Assembly (NCBI GenBank): GCA_035457705.1
Contig: DATIBD010000048.1
Location: 1 to 64,000 of the forward strand
Direction: 5' to 3'
DNA length: 64,000 nt
Source of the DNA: DASPGQ01 sp035457705
Lineage (GTDB): Bacteria > Acidobacteriota > Vicinamibacteria > Marinacidobacterales > SMYC01
Part shown: positions 60,680 to 64,000 of the stretch, piece by piece
Layout: the number at the start of each line of letters is the position of its first letter
Numbering within the stretch: position 1 is the first letter of the stretch
Translations under genes and position numbers: made by a program
The notes under the pieces: generated by a model
Seen by the model: the letters and a program-made list of their open reading frames with translations, nothing else
What the model was told of the DNA's origin: nothing
Databases searched by the model: none

Positions 60680-60745
60680 GGCAAAGGACATCCTCCATCG
60701 CTCCGGCCCCCAGCGAGGCCAGGATCTCGTAGTCGCCGAGTTGCG
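60680..60745 (-). pseudogene. Ser/Thr kinase glycine-loop fragment
   Basis: On the minus strand the reading QLGDYEILASLGAGAMEDV matches the start of Acidobacteriota-type kinases (LGxYEIxxxLGAGGMGEV), with the last glycines changed. Nothing else of the kinase remains on either side. The surrounding 380 bp up to the M20 gene hold no other feature. Confidence 0.5.
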
Positions 60746-60816
60746 CGTGCCGGCCGGCAACGGCATGGGAAGCGCTCTACGTTAACCCCGCAGGGCCCTG
60801 TCGGGTGTGCGGTGTC

Positions 60817-62220
60817 TCAGTCCTCGGGTCCGGCCAGAGCCCGGATGATGACGCTCCAGTGGTCCAGCGCGCCGTAGAAGCCGGAGATCGGCACCCGCTC
60901 GTCGAGGCCGTGGGCGTACATCTCGTCCGGGTTCATGAAGATGCCGCTGACCCCCCACGTGGGGACGCCCGCCTTGCGAAAGTGCACTCCGTCTGTGCCG
61001 CCGGACTCCATGAAGGCGACGATCTCCACGTCGGGGTAGCGGGCGTGCACCGCCCGGGTGACGGCCGCCACCACGTCCTCGCGCAGCTCGGAGATCGGGC
61101 TCTCCGTCGGCTGGCCCAGCATCTCGAACTCCACCGCGTCGTCGGAGATCGCTCTCCGCAACGCGCTCTCCACCTCGGCCACCGACACACCGGGAAAGAT
61201 GCGGCAGTTGACCGTCGCGGTGGCCGACTGCGGCAGGGCATTCTCCGCGTGGCCCGCACGCAGCATCGTGACCACGCAGGTCGTGCGCGTGGTTCCCACG
61301 TAAGACGGCTCCAGTGCCAGGCGCTCGGCTGCGGCCTCGTCCGTCGGGTCGTCGGCGAAGCGCCGCATCGCCTCCCCCAGCTCGCCGCCCAGCTTGCGGC
61401 CGGTCTCCCGGAAATAGCCGCGCGTCATCTCGCTCCAGCGTACCGGGAATTGGTACGCCCGGATCCTCTCGATGGCATCCGCAAGCTCGTAGATGGCGTT
61501 GTCTTCTCGCGGGCGCGAGCTGTGCCCGCCGGGATTGCGCACGGTGATCTCCCAGGTGACGTAGGTCTTCTCGGCCGCCTGGAGGTTGTAGGTCACGGCG
61601 TTGCCGTCCCTGTCGAGGTCGCCCCTTCCGGCATCCGAGTTCAGCGCGAACTCGGCCTGCGCCAGGTCGGGCCGCTCGTAGGCGAGCATGCGGGTGGTCG
61701 TCATGTCGGTCTCCTCGTCCCCGGAGAAGACCAGGAACAGGTCCCGGGTGGGGACGAAGCCGTCCTTTTTGAGCCGGATGAAGGTCGAGGTCAGATGCGC
61801 GACGCCGAACTTGTTGTCGATGGTGCCGCGGCCGTAGAAGTACTTCTCGTCTCGGGTCAGCTCGAAGGGCGGGCGCTTCCAGTCCTCGGCGTAAGCCTCG
61901 ACCACGTCCATGTGCGCGAGGAACAGGATCGCCCGCGCGCCGGAAGAGCCGTCGCCGCGGTAGCGGACCACCAGCGACGCGAGCTCCCCCTTCGGCAGGA
62001 TCTCGACGTCGCCTTTGGGGAAGCCCGCCGCGACCAGCTCCTCCGCCAGATAGCGCGCCACCTTCGGCGTGTTGCCCATGTGCTTCGAGGTATCCACCTC
62101 GATGAGCGTGCGGAAGATCTCTAGCGTCTTCCTGGCGTGCTCGCTGTCGCGGGTCTCCTGCGCACGAGCCGGCATCGCGGTCGACAGCACGGCGGCCATG
62201 ACGAGATTGGAAAGTTTCAT
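60817..62220 (-). CDS. Exported M20 family metallopeptidase
   Basis: A 467-residue zinc exopeptidase (carboxypeptidase/aminoacylase group). The signal peptide is MKLSNLVMAAVLSTAMPARAQ. Catalytic motifs are intact: LFLAHMDVV (HxD), YGRGTIDNK (bridging Asp), FSGDEETD (general-base Glu pair), LNSDAG, and a C-terminal His region (SGGTDGVHFRK). A dimerisation domain sits between, starting near TWEITVRNPGGHSSRP. The start at 62220 has AGGAGA upstream; earlier in-frame Met codons lie before the ribosome site. It probably removes residues from peptides or N-acyl amino acids outside the cytoplasm, complementing the M28 and DmpA-type enzymes in this window. Confidence 0.93.
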   Translation of the reverse strand: MKLSNLVMAAVLSTAMPARAQETRDSEHARKTLEIFRTLIEVDTSKHMGNTPKVARYLAEELVAAGFPKGDVEILPKGELASLVVRYRGDGSSGARAILFLAHMDVVEAYAEDWKRPPFELTRDEKYFYGRGTIDNKFGVAHLTSTFIRLKKDGFVPTRDLFLVFSGDEETDMTTTRMLAYERPDLAQAEFALNSDAGRGDLDRDGNAVTYNLQAAEKTYVTWEITVRNPGGHSSRPREDNAIYELADAIERIRAYQFPVRWSEMTRGYFRETGRKLGGELGEAMRRFADDPTDEAAAERLALEPSYVGTTRTTCVVTMLRAGHAENALPQSATATVNCRIFPGVSVAEVESALRRAISDDAVEFEMLGQPTESPISELREDVVAAVTRAVHARYPDVEIVAFMESGGTDGVHFRKAGVPTWGVSGIFMNPDEMYAHGLDERVPISGFYGALDHWSVIIRALAGPED

Positions 62221-62522
62221 CGTTCTCCTGTGGTTAGGGATAGGACGTTTCATTCGGGCAAAGTCGGTATCGAGCCGAATTTCCGTCTCAAGGGTGTGCT
62301 CGTGAGCTCCGAGGTGAGGGTGCCACACCCGGAACGGAAAGGCAATGCAATGGAAGCTCGTCTCCGAGCTGGGGGCTATCTGGTAGCAGAGACACCGCCA
62401 GCGTCGGGTTCGCTACCCGAGGAATGTCGTTTCGTTGAATTGGACAAGGACTATCTTCGTGTCGTGCTCTTGGAGCATGGGGAAACCCTCCGATCAAAAG
62501 GTACTTCTCTCGCCGTGCTCGT
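62221..62522. other. Gap with no confidently supported gene
   Basis: A plus-strand frame from an ATG at 62350 (MEARLRAGGYLVAETPP...LDKDYLRVVLLEHGETLRSK) reads to 62631 and has protein-like composition, but it overlaps the minus-strand gene at 62523-62744 and has no clear ribosome site. Both cannot easily be real; the minus-strand gene is preferred. Confidence 0.35.
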
Positions 62523-62744
62523 TCAGCGAGAGGCAGACTCGGACGAGATCTTCGATCTGTGGCGCGCGAGAGTACGGGCCATCGTCTCTGTCAACCAACG
62601 CTCCGCCTCCTCGAAACTGCCGAAACGGTAGACCCCTCGCGGCACTAGACGATCCACCGGGCGTAGCTTGGCAGCCGTGACGAGGAGCTGGCGGGCCTCC
62701 TCCACAGACGTCCGGGTACGCGCTCGACGGGCTACCGTCTTCAT
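62523..62744 (-). CDS. Small hypothetical protein, second gene of a two-gene module
   Basis: A 73-residue protein (MKTVARRARTRTSVEEARQL...RPVDRLVPRGVYRFGSFEEAERWLTETMARTLARH). The pattern P-R-G-V-Y-R-F-x-S-F-E-E-A-x-x-W is shared with small proteins I recall beside predicted nucleotidyltransferase or toxin genes, but I cannot name a family. The start overlaps the stop of the upstream 62-residue ORF (ATGA), which suggests a coupled pair of the toxin-antitoxin kind. Confidence 0.5.
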   Translation of the reverse strand: MKTVARRARTRTSVEEARQLLVTAAKLRPVDRLVPRGVYRFGSFEEAERWLTETMARTLARHRSKISSESASR

Positions 62745-62929
62745 GCGGAAGCCTTCGTGGCTCGAACGGGATCCGGCATCTGCCATATCTCCCAAAGGAT
62801 ACCGCGCCCGGCTCGACCGCGCGAGCTCAAGGCCCCGACCTGTACGTACACGCTCTGTCCGTTCCGCTGCTGAAGCCTTCGATCCGGGTGATCGGCGTAG
62901 AGCCGTTCGAGTCGGATGCGATGCATCAA
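62741..62929 (-). CDS. Small hypothetical protein, first gene of a two-gene module
   Basis: A 62-residue ORF (MMHRIRLERLYADHPDRRLQ...WEIWQMPDPVRATKASA) ending in an ATGA overlap with the next small gene. No family was recognised, and the middle of the reading is Arg/Gly-rich, so it may be truncated or frameshifted. Support comes mainly from the overlap. Confidence 0.3.
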   Translation of the reverse strand: MMHRIRLERLYADHPDRRLQQRNGQSVYVQVGALSSRGRAGRGILWEIWQMPDPVRATKASA

Positions 62930-62950
62930 TCACTCACGCGCCAGAAGAAA

Positions 62951-63092
62951 GTGAGGCGCGATGTCGGAATCTTCGCAGACGGCGTTGCCGTTCGAGAGTT
63001 GGGGAGCTGACTCTCCGCGTCGCGCGCCAGGTCGTGGATGACGTCGTTCGCGTCTCGAACGACGAAATCTGCGCCGCGATCAAAGCGATACG
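62951..63092 (+). pseudogene. ilvA: Threonine dehydratase (IlvA) fragment
   Basis: Two frames read one conserved block of biosynthetic threonine ammonia-lyase: VGIFADGVAVRELG, then ELTLRVARQVVDDVVRVSND and EICAAIKAI (compare VGxFADGVAVxxVGxxTFxL...VDDVxxVxxDEICAAIKDI). One base is missing between them near 63001. Sequence before and after belongs to other things, so about 47 codons of the PLP domain are all that remains. It is an isolated debris fragment. Confidence 0.65.
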
Positions 63093-63173
63093 TTTACCCT
63101 TGAGCTCGACAACGCCGCGATTCGTTTGTTTCTGTCTTGATCGTCCACTTCTCGAAGAAAGGGTCGCCGACTC

Positions 63174-64000
63174 TCACTCCATCCTCAAGGCGCGGCTGGC
63201 TTCCAGGCTCGATGCCCTTTGAGCCGGGACGATCGAGGCGACGAACGCGGCCAGGCTCAATACCACAATCGTTACGAGCAGAATCGCCGGAGAGTAGGGC
63301 TTCACTTCGAACAATTGCGTGGTCATCGCGTGGCCCGCCGCGATGCTTGCGGGAATCCCGATCGCCAGGCCGATGCCGACCTGGGAGAAAGCACCTCGAA
63401 ACACGAGCTTCAAGACCTTCCATCGGTCCGCGCCCAACGCCATCCGGATGCCGATCTCGCTCGTGCGTCGCTCCACCGAGTAGGCAGTCGTTCCATAGAG
63501 ACCGATCGAGGCCAGAATCAATGCCAGCGCGCCGAAAAGGGACGTCAGCTTCGTGAGCATGGCCTGCTGCGAGAAGTTCCCGTCCACGAGGTCGTCGTAG
63601 GCCATGAAGTCGATGAGGGCCAAATCCGGATTCGCCTTCGCGAGGGCGGTCCGTACCTGCGGCTCCAACCGAGGGATCGTCGCTTCGGTGAGGAGCACGG
63701 CGGTGTTCAAGAAGTGATTCGATTCCTCGAACGCCTGGAGGCGCGGCACGTCGTACTGCATCCACTGTGCCGACGGTAGATAGAACCTCGGCGGGATCTC
63801 GCGCGTCGGCCCTAGGTACTGAGCGTCTTCCACGACGCCTATGATCTCGAACGCCCCCGCGTATTTCTGGTCCAAGTCCCCGAAGCGCCGGCCTATCGCG
63901 TCTTCCGTGCTCTGGAAGAACTTGGTCGCGAACGTTTCATTGACCATGGCCACGTGCCGCGAGCTTTCGTTGTCCTGTTCCGTGAAAGCGCGGCCTTGCA
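63174..64000 (-). CDS. ADOP/MacB-type ABC transporter permease, C-terminal part
   Basis: The C-terminal 275 residues of a permease that continues beyond the right edge; the minus-strand frame is open through the last base of the window (QGRAFTEQDNESSRHVAMVN). The periplasmic MacB-PCD domain ends with VNETFATKFF...GEIIGVV-like sequence (FEIIGVVEDAQY), followed by the FtsX domain with its three membrane helices (LFGALALILASIGLYGTTAYSV, then RRTSEIGIRMALGA, FRGAFSQVGIGLAIGIPASI, VTIVVLSLAAFVASIVPAQRA). ADOP (Acidobacterial duplicated orphan permease) proteins are typical of this phylum. The N-terminal FtsX copy is not in view. The cargo is unknown. Confidence 0.9.
   Translation of the reverse strand, partial: QGRAFTEQDNESSRHVAMVNETFATKFFQSTEDAIGRRFGDLDQKYAGAFEIIGVVEDAQYLGPTREIPPRFYLPSAQWMQYDVPRLQAFEESNHFLNTAVLLTEATIPRLEPQVRTALAKANPDLALIDFMAYDDLVDGNFSQQAMLTKLTSLFGALALILASIGLYGTTAYSVERRTSEIGIRMALGADRWKVLKLVFRGAFSQVGIGLAIGIPASIAAGHAMTTQLFEVKPYSPAILLVTIVVLSLAAFVASIVPAQRASSLEASRALRME

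Noticed and set aside
62350..62631. Plus-strand hypothetical gene between the M20 peptidase and the small module
   Set aside because: It overlaps the better supported minus-strand small gene, lacks a convincing ribosome site and has no recognised family.
1..64000. CRISPR array, rRNA, tRNA or phage genes
   Set aside because: No regularly spaced direct repeats with unique spacers, no tRNA cloverleaf sequence and no phage structural or integrase genes were recognised anywhere in the window.

Overview
The window is GC-rich bacterial DNA with coding on both strands. The gene content points to an Acidobacteriota genome, probably uncultivated. It has two Oar-like outer-membrane receptors with an N-terminal carboxypeptidase-regulatory domain, two Ser/Thr kinases fused to TolB/WD40-like sensor domains, an ADOP-type FtsX permease at the right edge, a VCBS/UnbV-ASPIC protein, large BNR/sortilin-like exoproteins and many exported amidohydrolases and peptidases. 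The phylum call is inferred from family content only; no rRNA or tRNA gene was found.

Layout. 1-4.5 kb (minus): an intergenic palindromic repeat, then DUF58, BatA-like VWA protein and gltX. 4.6-8 kb (plus): a three-gene succinate dehydrogenase operon with an unusual Cys/His-rich anchor. 8-10.8 kb (minus): exported amidohydrolase, DmpA-like peptidase, and a UPF0175 antitoxin whose toxin partner is reduced to a stub. 11.1-13.6 kb (plus): a promoter, a short leader ORF and an intrinsic terminator in front of a Cys/Met-type PLP enzyme and panB; this looks like ribosome-mediated attenuation. 13.7-29.1 kb: two BNR exoproteins, a frameshifted RidA, two atypical hypothetical genes, an M28 peptidase and two amidohydrolases. 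29.4-37.2 kb (plus): lipoprotein alpha-2-macroglobulin with PBP1C. 37.2-38.5 kb: debris including an IS91-like transposase remnant. 38.5-50.6 kb: two Oar-like receptors flanking a tightly overlapping minus-strand operon (TPR, DUF1028-TPR, TPR, UnbV) and a divergent TonB_C-DUF1326 fusion. 50.7-52.6 kb: an inactivated IS3-family element next to a truncated vapC. 53-61 kb: two intact sensor kinases among at least three dead kinase fragments, plus an acetamidase/formamidase-like gene. 60.8-64 kb: an M20 peptidase, a small two-gene module, an ilvA fragment and the start of an FtsX-type permease.

How it fits together. Most intact genes encode cell-envelope or exported functions: peptide and amide hydrolysis (M28, M20, DmpA, amidohydrolases, acetamidase), large surface beta-propellers, outer-membrane uptake and periplasmic defence (A2M/PBP1C). 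This suits a heterotroph feeding on peptides or complex organic matter. Housekeeping genes (gltX, sdh, panB) sit between them. The region is also rich in gene decay: DUF3368, vapC, histidine kinase, ridA, ilvA, transposase and several kinase fragments.

The least expected signals are the attenuator-like leader upstream of the PLP enzyme/panB operon, a dispersed palindromic repeat that in two of its copies ends just upstream of start codons, a duplicated kinase promoter/5'-end cassette, and the TPR-DUF1028-TPR-UnbV operon. All calls were made by reading the sequence and translations; no database search was run.
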